Below, piece by piece: positions 10,646 to 25,318 of a stretch of DNA of 64,000 bases (the stretch's first letter is position 1; each line of letters starts with the position of its first letter). The notes under the pieces are model-generated. The model was not told where the DNA came from and made no database searches. It saw only the letters and a list, made by a program, of their open reading frames with translations. The translations under genes and the position numbers were made by a program. Origin of the DNA: Diadophis punctatus similis (lineage: Eukaryota; Chordata; Lepidosauria; Squamata; Dipsadidae); contig JALIGW010000026.1 of assembly GCA_023053685.1 (NCBI GenBank), forward strand, positions 4,652,206-4,716,205, read 5' to 3'.

Positions 10646-10787
10646 ATTAAATGTTTGTTTCACTAAATTAAATACTTCAACCTCTTATTATCTACCATTG
10701 ACCTCACACCATTCCTAAGAGGTCAGTAAGGGGCGTGCATAAGCGCACAATTGTGCCTACCGTTCCTGTCCTAATGTACCCATATAT

Positions 10788-11363
10788 TAAGGTGACCAGA
10801 TTTTATTTTTTGTAAAGCGGGACACCATTGACAGGGGGGGGGGTTCCTAGGGGAGCAAGACGGGAGGGGTCCGTCTCTCTTATCCTGCAGCTTTGTGCAC
10901 CCCCCAAACACCCCCCCCCCATCGCAGCCAGAGGTGAGTTCCTACTGGCGCAGGCTTACCTGTTCGTAGCCGCAGAGGCAGGGGTGAAATCCTGCCGGTT
11001 CGGCCGGGCCAGTCGTTCTGCGTAGAGCCGATGGAACTGGCAGTGGTCGCGGCGCGGGGCTTCTCCCGCCAGCTTCTCCCACCCGGCTGGACACCGCCAT
11101 TTGGGTTATTTTGTCCTCTGCGCATGCGCAAAGTGTTCTGTGCATGCACAGAGGGCAAAATAACCCGAATGGCGGCGTCCAGCCGGGTGGGGGAAGCGGG
11201 TGGGAGAAGCCCCACGCCGCGACCGCCGCCAGTTCCATCGGCTCTACGCCGAACGACTGGCCTAGCCGAAAAAAGTGGGACTTTTTTGAAATGTCGCGGG
11301 ACGCGGGACAAATTATTAAAAAGCGGGACTGTCCCGCCAAAAGTGGGACGTCTGGTCACCTTA
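10788..11363. mobile_element. hAT-type element, 576 bp, with large internal palindrome
   Basis: Terminal inverted repeats TAAGGTGACCAGA and TCTGGTCACCTTA are perfect. Flanks are a perfect 8-bp duplication CCATATAT (10,780-10,787; 11,364-11,371). The interior 10,999-11,270 is a near-perfect CpG-rich inverted repeat with arms of about 130 bp centred near 11,135. Open frames inside are composition artefacts. Confidence 0.85.
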
Positions 11364-11371
11364 CCATATAT

Positions 11372-11869
11372 TCATACCTCTTTTACTCTTATTGATGCTT
11401 GTACTATTACATATATATTCAGTCATGTTTTACTGTTTGTACTTTGCTTATAATCATATATGCTTGACAAATAAACAAATACAAATACAAATACAAAATG
11501 CCAAAGAAGGTTGCCCGTTTCGTTGGGCAGGTGACACACCCATCCGATTTGCATACCAGCCATAGGCAAATGTGCAGATAACTCCATACAGCATTGTTCC
11601 CTCTATGAAAATCTTTGTGCGCTTACGGCTCCACAAAGAAGAAGAATCTTTGGGGAACAACAAACAGCTTTATTTGCCGAAGAATTTCTGAGACAACACC
11701 AGCCTTTGTCTTTGATCATGGAAAATTGCACGGGTTTTTGACTCTGCAGACTCCAATAGAGCAATAGAAACTGCCCGTGGCTGTTATATTGGCCCGAAAA
11801 ATACACATTTTGGAATTGTTTGAGAAGTCAGGTTCTCAGATCAACTTGGAATGTCTTTGTCCTTATAGG
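11372..11869. other. Intergenic, little recognised
   Basis: A short (CAAATA)n run near 11,475-11,500 and a 'gcattgttccctct' piece at 11,593 resembling the end of the 38,748 and 41,843 elements. No gene features. Confidence 0.4.
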
Positions 11870-12140
11870 GAACCCTCAACTTAAAAGTGATTTTTTGGGG
11901 GGACTATTTTTCACTCTTACGGCCAGTGCAGCATCCCCGCGATCACGAGATCAAAATTGAGATGCTTGGCAACTGGTTCATATTTATGACGGTCACAGTG
12001 TCCGGGGGTGGTGGTCACGTGATCCCCTTTGGCGACCACTTGACAAGCAAAGTCAAGGGGTTAGTGTTAGTAACTCAACAGTGATTCACTTAACAATGGG
12101 GCAAGAAAGGTCATAAAAACGGGGCCAAACTCACTTAACG
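11870..12140. mobile_element. Remnant of the 'CAGGTAGTCCTCGACTTA' TA-target element
   Basis: Weakly matches the about 400-bp family best seen at 50,374 ('aaccctcaacttaaaagtga', 'gatcacgagatcaaaattga', 'aactcacttaacggctg'). Both ends are eroded. Confidence 0.55.
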
Positions 12141-12494
12141 GCTGTCTTGCTAAGCAATGGAAACGTGTTTGTGTTTTGCACGGTGCATTAAGCTGGCTAC
12201 CATTCCAGGCAGAAGGCTAGGTGCCAGCAAATGAATTTTATTATTCTTTTATCAATGGACATTTTATTATTTCTTCTCCCAAGGGACACCTGCTTTATGT
12301 GGCTCCGAGTTCAAATCCTGATCATGTCCTTGGCTTGATCAATGCTTCAATGAATGCTTTATGCATTAAGCTTATGAATAAAAAAGTGGTTTTTATGTAC
12401 CCCCTGAGACTCCCCCCCCCCCAAAAAAAAAACCTTGCCTAAGGAAGGAGTGAGCTAAATGTCTATGGAGGTGGTTATTCAAGAGGCAACTGGA

Positions 12495-12645
12495 CTTTCT
12501 TGGTGGCCTAGAGGTGAAGCTCTTGCCTTACAATCAGGAGGTTGTGAGTTCGATCCTAGGTAGAGGCAGATATAGGGTCTCCTGCTTGGGCAGGGGGTTG
12601 GACTAGATGACCTGCAAGGTCCCTTCCAACTCTGTTAATCTGTTT
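12495..12645 (+). mobile_element. tRNA-headed SINE with a CR1-type tail
   Basis: The head 'ggtggcctagaggtgaagct' with B-box-like 'gagttcgatcc' is shared with the SINE at 41,965. It switches at 'agatatagggtctcctgctt' to a CR1 3' end ('ggttggactagatgacctgc') finishing 'ctctgttaatctgtt'. The piece at about 40,990-41,067 has the same tail variant. Sits only in unit 1 of the triplicated segment. Confidence 0.65.
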
Positions 12646-13073
12646 TTCTTTGAGTCTAGAAAACTTGCAGGCAGAAATTCAACCAGTGAAGAAATTCCCT
12701 GTTGAATGCAAGGTGAAGGGGAGGGGCTAAGCGAGTGGGCGGAGCCAGAACTGCGGACGGAGGTCCTCGACTTTTAAAAAAAAACTATTTTGTTTGTGTG
12801 TATTATACCCGCCCATTTGGGAAGCTGGCTCCTCCCCTTTGGCTTCTCCCTATCTTCGCATGCTTGATTCTCATGGAGTGCATTTCCCCCTGAATTCAAT
12901 TCAATCCCATTAAGGCATTTGCAGGTTGCAACAAGTAGAAGATGATTTTGCACAACTGTGTAATATTCTTTTAAATTCCCAGGCTCTAATCAGTTAAAAC
13001 TTTCATATTATTTTATTCTCCTTTTAAAGGGAACGCAGGTTTTAAGGCCTCCCTATCCCAACCATGGAGCAAT

Positions 13074-13090
13074 GCTGCCATCTCGTGGCG
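13074..13090 (-). promoter_or_regulatory. CTCF-like motif, upstream copy
   Basis: GCTGCCATCTCGTGGCG resembles the reverse CTCF core (GCC-C/A-C/T-CT-G/A-GTGGC) at most high-information positions. It lies in the unit-1 block of the triplicated segment. Motif similarity only; occupancy is inferred. Confidence 0.45.
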
Positions 13091-13741
13091 AAGGTAAAGT
13101 GGTGCACTGCGCTTTTTTTTTTCCGTCTCCAAAAAAACTTATTTACAAGCATTTCATGAACCTCAAAGCACCCGCCGAGGTCGGATTCACACGAGCCTCC
13201 TGGCCTAGCGAGTGATTCACGCGTGTTTGGGTTTTGCACGGCGCATTAAACTTGCCCCTATCCGATGCAGAAGGCTAGGTTCCAGAAAAGGAATTGTATT
13301 ATTATTTTATTAATCGACATTTTATCAGATCGTCTCCCAAGGGGCTCCTCCTTGGTGCGACTCTGAGTTCGAATCCTGCTCATGTCCTTGACAGGATCAA
13401 TGCATCAATAAACGCTTTATGTGTTAAAGTTATGAATAATAAAATGATTTTTTATAGTTCCTCGACTTTTTTAAAAAATCATTTTTTTTGCTATGTGTTA
13501 TACCCGCCCACTTCGGGGAACTGGCTCCTCCCCTTTGGCTTCCCCCTATCTGCGCATGCTTGATTCTCATGGAGTGCATCGCCCATTGAATTCAAGACAC
13601 TTGCGGGTTGCAACGGAGAGAAGCTCATTTTGCACAACTGTGTAATCTTCTTTTAATCAGTTTAAGCTTTTATTTTATTCACCTGTGAAAAGGGAACGCG
13701 GGTTTCCCCCCCCCGCCTCCCTTTCCCAACCATGGAGCAAT

Positions 13742-13758
13742 GCTGCCATCTCGTGGCG
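13742..13758 (-). promoter_or_regulatory. CTCF-like motif, downstream copy
   Basis: The same 17-mer, identical to the copy at 13,074, kept in unit 2 about 668 bp downstream and in the same orientation, although neighbouring sequence in the two units has diverged. Confidence 0.45.
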
Positions 13759-14749
13759 AAAGAAAAGTGGTGCAAGTGCACTTCTTTTTCGTTTCTTTTT
13801 CTTAGTTTATTCATGAACAAGAAAGCCCCCCCCCCGAAGTCGGATTCACACGAGCCTCCTCGGCAAACACGTGTTTGGATTTTGGACGGTGCATTAAACT
13901 GGCTACTAACCCATGCAGAAGGCTAGGTTCTAGCAAATGAATTATGTTATTATTTATTAGTTGTCGTTTTATTATATAGTCTCATAAGGGCTCCTGCTTG
14001 ATGCGGCTCTGAGTTCGAATCCTGATCATGTCCTTGGGCAGGATCAGGTCCTTAATAAATGTTTTATGTGTTAACCTTAGGAATAATAAAATAACTTTTT
14101 AAAAGTATGTTTTAAAAACATACTCCCCCCCCCCCAAAAAAAATCGACTAGGAAGTAATCAAGATTGCTGGCAGAAATTCAACTAGTCGAGCAGGGGAAG
14201 AATTCCCTGTTGAATACAAGCCGAAGGGGCGGGCCTAAGCGAGTGGGCGGAGCTAGAACGACTGCGGGGGGAGTTCATTGGCCAAACTCCATGACTTTTT
14301 TAAAAATCATCCTGTTGTTATGCCCGCCCATTTCTGGCCGCTGGCTCCTCCCCTTTGTCCCCTCCAATTTGCGCGTGCGTTTCCCCTCTCCAGTCTGCGC
14401 ACGCTCCTCGTTTTAAGCCGCCCAAACAAGAACCGGCTTTTTCTTCCCCCCCCCCCCTTAACGCAGGCACTCTAAGGCCACCCTTTCCGCCCCGCCTTCG
14501 CGCTTTCCCCGAAAAAAAAAATCCCCAAACCGCGAAACCACTTCCCCAACCATTCCCCAGCCCCGCCTCCTCGTCTTCCCGATTGGCCCATTCCAGTGCC
14601 GCATCCCGCCCTCCCTGCGCCGACTTTTGTTTCTCGTCGCCCGCCCTCCTTCTTTTGCGAGGGGGGGAAAATAATTTGGCACAGAGAGAAAGAGAGACTG
14701 GGCCGGGCGGCCTCCCGGCCCCGCCCCGCGCGAAGTGGGCGGGGCCACC

Positions 14750-14982
14750 CAGCGGAAAGGCCCGCCGCCATCTTGGATCGCGGGTGCCTGTGAGGGAAGA
14801 GGAGGGGCGGCGGCGACGAAAGAGGGAAGAAGAAGAAGAAGGAGGAGAAGAAGGAGAGGAGACCCCGCCGCCGCCCGTCGCCCCCTCTGCGCCTTCCGCG
14901 GCTCCCGCCCGGGACGAGACGCTGCTGTGGCCGCCGCTGCCTCCCCAGCCAAGCTGCCCAGTCACCAGCCCCTCGAGCCCAG
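14750..14982 (+). other. RAB14: RAB14 non-coding first exon (5' boundary approximate)
   Basis: GC-rich leader ending at a good splice donor (…GAGCCCAG|GTAAAT, intron starting at 14,983). The start codon lies in exon 2, so this exon is 5' UTR. The 5' end is inferred from the YY1 site, not seen directly. Confidence 0.6.
14764..14775 (+). promoter_or_regulatory. YY1-type site at the RAB14 start region
   Basis: GCCGCCATCTTG is an exact YY1 consensus. In vertebrate CpG-island promoters this motif usually lies within a few tens of bases downstream of the start site, which suggests initiation near 14,740-14,770. Confidence 0.55.
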
Positions 14983-15429
14983 GTAAATCCGGGCGGCCTA
15001 AAGCCAGGCCTTCCGGCCCCGGGCCTCCCCGGGGGTTGCCTAGCAACGGGAGAGGACACCGCCTCCCCCCTCCCCTCGGCGGGGGAAAGAGGCGCCCGCG
15101 GGCGCCAGGCCTGGCGGAAGAGGAGAGGGGGGCTGGATGGCGCCCATCGTTCCCAGCCCGCGCGGCCTCTGCACCTCCCATCATCCCCAGCCGTTTAAGG
15201 GAACACACACACACACTTCCCATTCCTTCCTCTCCATGGCTCTGGAAGATACCTTCATTGCTCTGCGCTCCCCAATCCCATCATTCCCAGCCCTTGCTTT
15301 CTGCCCCAGACCCATGGGCCTGATGGGGGGGATGCTGAGGCTGGAGGAGGCCGGGGGTAGCCAGGCCTAGAGGAGCTGCGATCTTTGGCCATTGATGAAG
15401 GGTGTAGGGTGTTGGAGGAGCATTTCTGG

Positions 15430-15905
15430 CTTTCCTTCCTTCCTTCCTTCCTTCCTTCCTTCCTTCCTTCCTTCCTTCTCCATCCATTCATCCATCTCTA
15501 TCTCTTTCCTTCCATATCCTTCCTTCCTTCCTTCCTTCCTTCCTTCCTTCCTTCCTTCCTTCCTTCCTTCCTTCCTTCTCCATCCATCTCTGTCTCTTTC
15601 CTTCCATATCCATCCATCTTTCCTTCTATATCCATCCATCTTTCCTTCCTTCCTTCTCCATCCATTCATCCATCTGTCTCTTTCCTTCCATATCCATCCA
15701 TCTTTCCTTCCTTCCTTCCTTCTCCATCCATTCATCCATCTGTGTCTCTTTCCTTCCATATCCTTCCTTCCTTATTTATCCATCCATCCATCTCTATCTC
15801 TCTCTTTCCTTCCTTCCATTCTATATCCATCTATCCATATATATCTCTCTCTTTTTCTTTCTCTCACTCTCTTTCTTTCCCTTCTCTTTATCTTTCTCTT
15901 CCCTT
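15430..15905. repeat. (CTTC)n / (CCAT)n microsatellite cluster in RAB14 intron 1
   Basis: Runs of CTTC interspersed with 'tccatccattcatccatct' and 'ctttccttccatatcc' blocks, starting about 450 bp downstream of exon 1. Open frames on both strands are artefacts. Confidence 0.9.
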
Positions 15906-15967
15906 CGCCCTCCAATCCAGTCTTTTCACAGCAGGAGCCTCCCTCCCTCCCTGGATGGGTTGAAAAA

Positions 15968-16105
15968 CAGGAATGCCTAACCTTGGCAACTTTTTAAGAC
16001 CTGTGGACTTCAACTCCCAGCGTTCACTTCCCGTGCTGGCTGGGGAATTCTGGGAGTTGAAAGCCCACAAATCTTTAAAAAGTTGCCAAGGTTTGGACAC
16101 CCCTG
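15968..16105. mobile_element. Short palindromic hAT-type element
   Basis: CAGGAATGCC...GGACACCCCTG ends, internal 'ggacttcaactcccagcg' with complement 'ttctgggagttgaaagcccac'. Flanks (TTGAAAAA / TGTTAAAA) are only a partial 8-bp match. Confidence 0.7.
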
Positions 16106-16149
16106 TGTTAAAACTTTAGGAAGTGCATTAGACCATATTCCTTGGAACT

Positions 16150-16360
16150 AATTGTTTTTACTTATTTATTAAATTTGGAGGGCACTCAAGCCACCTGAGA
16201 GATGGCTGGGTGACATGGGGACAGTCCCTCTCTTTCAGCCCAACCCACCTCACAGGTTTTGTTGACATGGGTGGCATATAATAGCTCAACCCATCTCACA
16301 GGGTGGTTGTGGTTGAGATGGGCGGCATATAAATTTAATAAACAATAAACATAAGCGGGG
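16150..16360 (+). mobile_element. SINE fragment
   Basis: Shares 'gggacagtccctctct' and 'cagcccaacccacctcaca' with the copies at 37,100 and 1,490, and ends 'gcggcatataaatttaataa'. Confidence 0.6.
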
Positions 16361-18014
16361 GAAGCGGTATTAGGCATGTCCGTCATGTTGATCACTTATA
16401 CAGTGATAAAGGCAGGATCAAAATCTAATGAATAAATGAACAAACAGCATGCCTGGAGTGATGCCTTCTAGCAGCTGCTTCTGGAGAGTGGTCCCTATTT
16501 GCTACAGTGTGTTTAAGCAATGTTTTTGACCCTCATTTAAATTCTTTACCTTGGCTGTCTTGGAGTCCCGAGTCCTGAAGGTGTCTTCTTTCTGTGGAGA
16601 AAGTTAGAAAGTTAGAAACCTGTGCCTTTATTTGTAAGCTAGCGTACAACACAACTACACAACCATGTGCAGTGAATGCCACTTGTGTTGTGCACATTAC
16701 ATCAGAGGGGGACCAATGAGCGTTTTAAAAGAGATTGAGGACTTTGGATAAGTCCTTCTTAAGTAGGCTAAGTGTAGGAATGCTTGAAACATGAACATTT
16801 TTGCCTGGAATCTGAACTGAAAGTGGTAAGGATTGCTGCTCTATCTGTTGCACTGATTTCTTTCTTTAAAAAAAAATTGTGGTGTTAAGTGCTTTACCCA
16901 TAGTAGATTTTCAGTGAGAGATATTGTGCACTTGGCTCTGAATACATAGGGTAAGCTGTGCACACCTCTTACCCTTTAATCAGCATATGCGCTTGTACAG
17001 TTACGCTCCCTTGTAACAAGGTAGTATGAATTTAACAAACTTAACTCTGCATGCCTGTTTTTCAAATTAAGGAAGCCTCTTTCTAATAAGAAAAACCAGT
17101 TAAGAATCCTGTATACTGATAAACTTGTTTTGCAGATTTTTCTACTCGGGCTAAGAATATCTTACGCGAGATTCCTGACAAATTACCATCAATATGTTAA
17201 AGGGGATTATCGGGCATATCTTTCATATTTAGGGCTAGGGGTGGTACCCTTTGCTAAAATTTCAGCTTTTGGTTGCTGGGTCTGTTTGGCTCATTTTGTT
17301 TGCTTGGGGTGATTCACACCCGCGAAGGTGTGAAACTTGTTAAATTCAGATTTTGCAGGAAGGAGGAAGGGTTGTGCAGTGAAATATGGACACCAGCCTG
17401 AGACCTGCAAACTCGTCATCCCAATTTTGGCTATATTTACCTGGGCTGAGGGGCAGTTAATGTGTCTCAAACATCTAGAAGGCATGAAATAAGGAAACGT
17501 TGACCCGAGATCAAGTCTTGCATCCTTATTATTGCTTTTGCAATCCCTGGACCCAAAAAGGAATTGCTAGAATAACCTCTAAAGTTGTAAATGTGTGAGG
17601 ATTTCCCTCCAGTTGTCAAATGATTTCACTTTGGAGATTTGCCATTGTTTTGTCATATCTAGGAAGCTTCGTCCCTTTTTCCGGTAGGTGTGCTGTCTTT
17701 TCAGTGGCTACTGCCAGAGAAGGGAGTGGCTCGGTTACAGTTCTTCCTTTAATAAATAAATGAGCATTGAAGGCTCTTTATAGTTTCCCATGGCAATCTC
17801 TGAACTGTGCACACATACTGGTTGTGTATCGTCGGGCAGGCTTTCCCAAAGGGCAGTGGCACAATTGCCACAAGGAAAAATAAAAGCAGTGTAACCCCAC
17901 AGCTTTTTAACAAAGAGAAAAGTTTATTTCGGGTTAACGCTGCAGAGTTGGAAGACGTCTGTGTAAATATGCACGGATTTGAGCTGCATGCTGTTGAAAG
18001 AGTAGTTAGACACA

Positions 18015-18370
18015 ACTGGTCCTCGACTTAACAATCGTTCATTTAGTGACCGGTCAAAGTTACGACGGGACTGGAAAAAAAGGGGCTTATGACCGTTTTT
18101 CGCATGGTCATGTGATCAAAATTTAGGCGCTTGGCAACCGACTCGTATTTATGACGGTTGCGATGTCCCGGGGTCACTTGATCGCCTTTTTGGCAACCGT
18201 CTGGACAAGCAAAGCCAGCGGGGAAGCCAGATTCACTTAACAACCATGTTGCTCACTTAACAGCTGCGGCAAGAAAGGTCATAAAATGGGGGCGAAACTC
18301 ACTGAGCCAGCGTTTCACTCAGCAGCAGAAATGTTGGGCTCAGCTGTGGTCATAGGTCGAGGACTACCTG
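18015..18370 (-). mobile_element. TA-target inverted-repeat element, reverse orientation
   Basis: Left end 'ctggtcctcgacttaac', right end 'gtcgaggactacctg' followed by TA. Internal 'atcaaaatttaggcgcttgg' and 'gtgatt...'-type blocks as in the 50,374 copy. TIRs and TA duplication suggest a Tc1/mariner-pogo (Tigger-like) non-autonomous element. Confidence 0.75.
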
Positions 18371-18558
18371 TATATGAGGACATCATTCGCTTGCTGTTTT
18401 GAGATTTCCCCCCCCCCTCTTGATTTCTTAAACCTGCTGTTGTAAAAAACAGGCATACATTTTGGCTCTTGCACATGTGTGCAAGAAGACACACATACAC
18501 ACACACATTTGGAGGAAGTTCTTTCGCGCTTTTTGAAATATTGGTTCGATCTAGAAGA

Positions 18559-18578
18559 CCGGGGGGGGGGGGGGGGGA
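18559..18578 (+). repeat. Uninterrupted poly-G run in RAB14 intron 1
   Basis: Up to 19 consecutive G residues in the sense strand, capable of G-quadruplex formation and prone to sequencing error. Confidence 0.8.
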
Positions 18579-19736
18579 GGTTTGCCATTGTTGCAAAGAA
18601 TTATCAAAGCGGCGCCTTAAGATATTGCCAGCATGGCTAGGGCCTGAAATAGTGTCTTTCATTCATACAACCGGGCTCGCTGGTGGAATTGCATATGCCA
18701 CACCACGCCGTTCATGCTCTTCCGTATAGAACGGATGAATGCCAATCAGATGACGATCACGTGCTTACTAGAAGACACTTACAAAATCTTCTGAGGAGGG
18801 GAAATGACCTCCTACCTAAACCATCAGACTAAGCTCAGATTTTATTTTATTTTTATTTTTTTCTAGTGGGAAAGAACCCAGCAGTTGTGCATTCTGGCTT
18901 CTCCTCCCAAGACAGATTCTCTCTCCATTGCCCTTCCTGATGCCAGCTTTATATTTTTCTTTGAAACCTACAAGAGTATAGGTTTAACAATAAATAAAGA
19001 TAGCCTTGCACTCTTTAAAATTAATCGACTTGCCACTGGTTTTACTATCGGGTTGTTTTTTTTGCTGCCTACCCTTTCTTAAAGCAACATTTCATCTGCC
19101 TGCTTGAGTTGGCTGTAGGAATTGAATAAATACATTCATTTCCAATGAATTTCCATTCACTGCGGACTCCTCTTCCTTGTTTTCAGTGAATTCAGTTAAT
19201 AAGTTAACCTTTCCTTTGATATCTGTGTAATGAAGTTCTGCTTCATTATTTTAACTTGCTCACTAAAAAAAAACCCAGACTGGCTAACATAGCTTAGATA
19301 TGAGGCTTGTCCCTTCATCCCTAAACGAAAGCGCAAACTTTATTTAAGACTTACAAATAGGTAAATAGCCTGGTGAATGCTTCAGAATCCTTTTCCGCTA
19401 CGTTCTTTTATTAAAGGTGCAGTTAGATAATTTCTCGCAGGAAAAAGAGATAAGAGGCTTAAAATAATGGGGAGTAGGCAACTTTAGCATTGCATGGTGT
19501 GTTGGGTTAATTGCTCAATACATTTTTCTGCTATCCTGCCAGGAAATTGAGAAAGGCCCACGGAATCTCTGAAATATCTAGGTGTGTCCACTGTGGGGGA
19601 AAAACTTCCATGATATTTTTTTGAAGGAGCAGCGAGCTGATGCTAAAGTAGGTTTCTTAAAAGGAAGGAAGGAAGGAATACGCTACTGATCTTTGTGATT
19701 GGAGGGCAAATCGCGAAAAGTATGTGAACTTCAACA

Positions 19737-19862
19737 CAGGTGGCCCTCGACTTACAACAGTTTGTTTAGTGACAGTTCAAAGTTACAACGGCACTGGAAA
19801 AAGTGACTTACGCCCGTTTTTTCACACTTAACGACCATCGCAGCGTAGTTTAAAAAGTTTGC
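19737..19862 (-). mobile_element. Truncated copy of the TA-target element
   Basis: 'caggtggccctcgacttac', 'tgtttagtgacagttcaaag' and 'acgaccatcgcag' correspond to one end of the family. The other half is missing. Confidence 0.65.
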
Positions 19863-19889
19863 AATTTTAATATTCCCTTCTTTGAAATA

Positions 19890-20286
19890 CAGGTAGTCCT
19901 CGAGTTAGGGCCACAATTGAGGCCAAAATTTATGTGGTTAAGTGAAACAGTCGTTAAGGGAGTTTTGCTCCATTTTACGATCTTTCTCGCCACATCTGTT
20001 AAATGAATCACTGCCGTTCTTAAATCAGTAACACGGTTGCTAAGTGAATCTGGCTTCCCCCTTGACTTTCCTTTTCAGAAGGTCGCAAAAGGGGATCACA
20101 TGACCCCGGGACACTGCAACCGTCATAAATATGAGTCCGTCGGTAAAGCGGTCAAATTTTGATCACGTGACCATGGGGATGCTACACCGGTTGTAAGTGT
20201 GAAAACCGGTGATAAGCCACTTTTTCCCAGTGTTGTCGTAACTTTGAACAGTCATAAATGGGCTGTTGTAAGTCAAGGTCTATATA
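19890..20286 (+). mobile_element. TA-target inverted-repeat element
   Basis: Starts CAGGTAGTCCTCGAG after TA and ends '...gtaagtcaaggtcta'. Internal 'gtgacc'/'gatcacgtgacc' blocks as in other copies. About 400 bp. Confidence 0.75.
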
Positions 20287-20289
20287 TCT

Positions 20290-20535
20290 ATGAGCCACAG
20301 TGATGCAGTGGTTAGTGTGCAGTACTGCAGGCTACTTCTGCTATCTGCTGGCTGCCTGCAATTTGGCAGTTCAAATCTCACCAGGCTCAAGGTTGACTCA
20401 GCCTTGCATCCTTCCGAGGTTAGTAAAATGAGGACTCAGATTGTTGGGGGGGGGGGCATAGGCTGACTCTGTAAACCGCTTAGAGAGGGCTGTCAAGCCC
20501 TGTAAAGCGGTATATAAGTCTAAATGCTACTGCTT
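20290..20535 (+). mobile_element. tRNA-derived SINE (…gcggtatataagtc family)
   Basis: 'gatgcagtggttagtgtgca' head, B-box-like 'cagttcaaatctcacc', 'ccttccgaggttagtaaaat', ending 'gcggtatataagtctaaatg'. Seven further copies lie in this window. Confidence 0.8.
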
Positions 20536-20696
20536 TTGCTATCTCAGTAAATATACAAGGAGTCTGTTGACTTTGCAGTTTGGGGGTTCTGTGGTTCTTT
20601 TAAGGACCAACTATGAGTTGTGAACAAAACAGGAAATTTGTGATCCAAGGACAACCATGTAAAGCGGTTTCTCTTTTTTTCTTTTCTAGTGCCACA

Positions 20697-25318
<4,622 letters not shown>

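Larger units (their letters stand above)
12166..14400 (+). repeat. Degenerate tandem triplication immediately upstream of RAB14
   Basis: Three direct copies of one segment start near 12,166, 13,219 and 13,868 with '(c)acgtgtttg...acggtgcattaa', followed by 'gcagaaggctaggt(t/g)c', an ATTATT block, 'gagttcgaatcctg.tcatgtcc', a stretch with 'cccgccca...ctggctcctcccctttg', and (units 1 and 2) 'ccaaccatggagcaatgctg'. Period is about 1.05 kb then 0.65 kb because unit 1 carries extra sequence including a SINE. Unit 3 lacks the distal part and runs directly into the CpG island. The GC boxes 'ctggctcctcccctttg' are thus present three times. Confidence 0.8.
14380..15130 (+). promoter_or_regulatory. RAB14: RAB14 CpG-island promoter
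   Basis: Dense CpG and GC content covering the inferred first exon. Visible elements are a reverse CCAAT box in 'gattggccc' (14,581), a GC box 'gtgggcggggcc' (about 14,736), and a YY1-type site just upstream of or at the likely start. There is no TATA box, as expected for a housekeeping Rab gene. Long open frames here (for example 14,318-15,223 minus) are explained by base composition. Confidence 0.8.
14983..20689 (+). other. RAB14: RAB14 intron 1
   Basis: About 5.7 kb, donor GTAAAT and acceptor TTTTCTTTTCTAG. Besides the repeats listed separately, 16,360-18,010, 18,700-19,730 and 20,540-20,689 look unique and hold no recognised exon. Confidence 0.75.

Noticed and set aside
14318..15323. 300-codon frames on both strands of the RAB14 CpG island
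   Set aside because: High GC suppresses stops. Arg/Pro/Gly/Ala-rich with no domain; the region is promoter, first exon and intron start.
20290..20535. tRNA gene from A/B-box-like sequences
   Set aside because: No cloverleaf could be formed; dispersed copies with a common body and tail show a SINE family.
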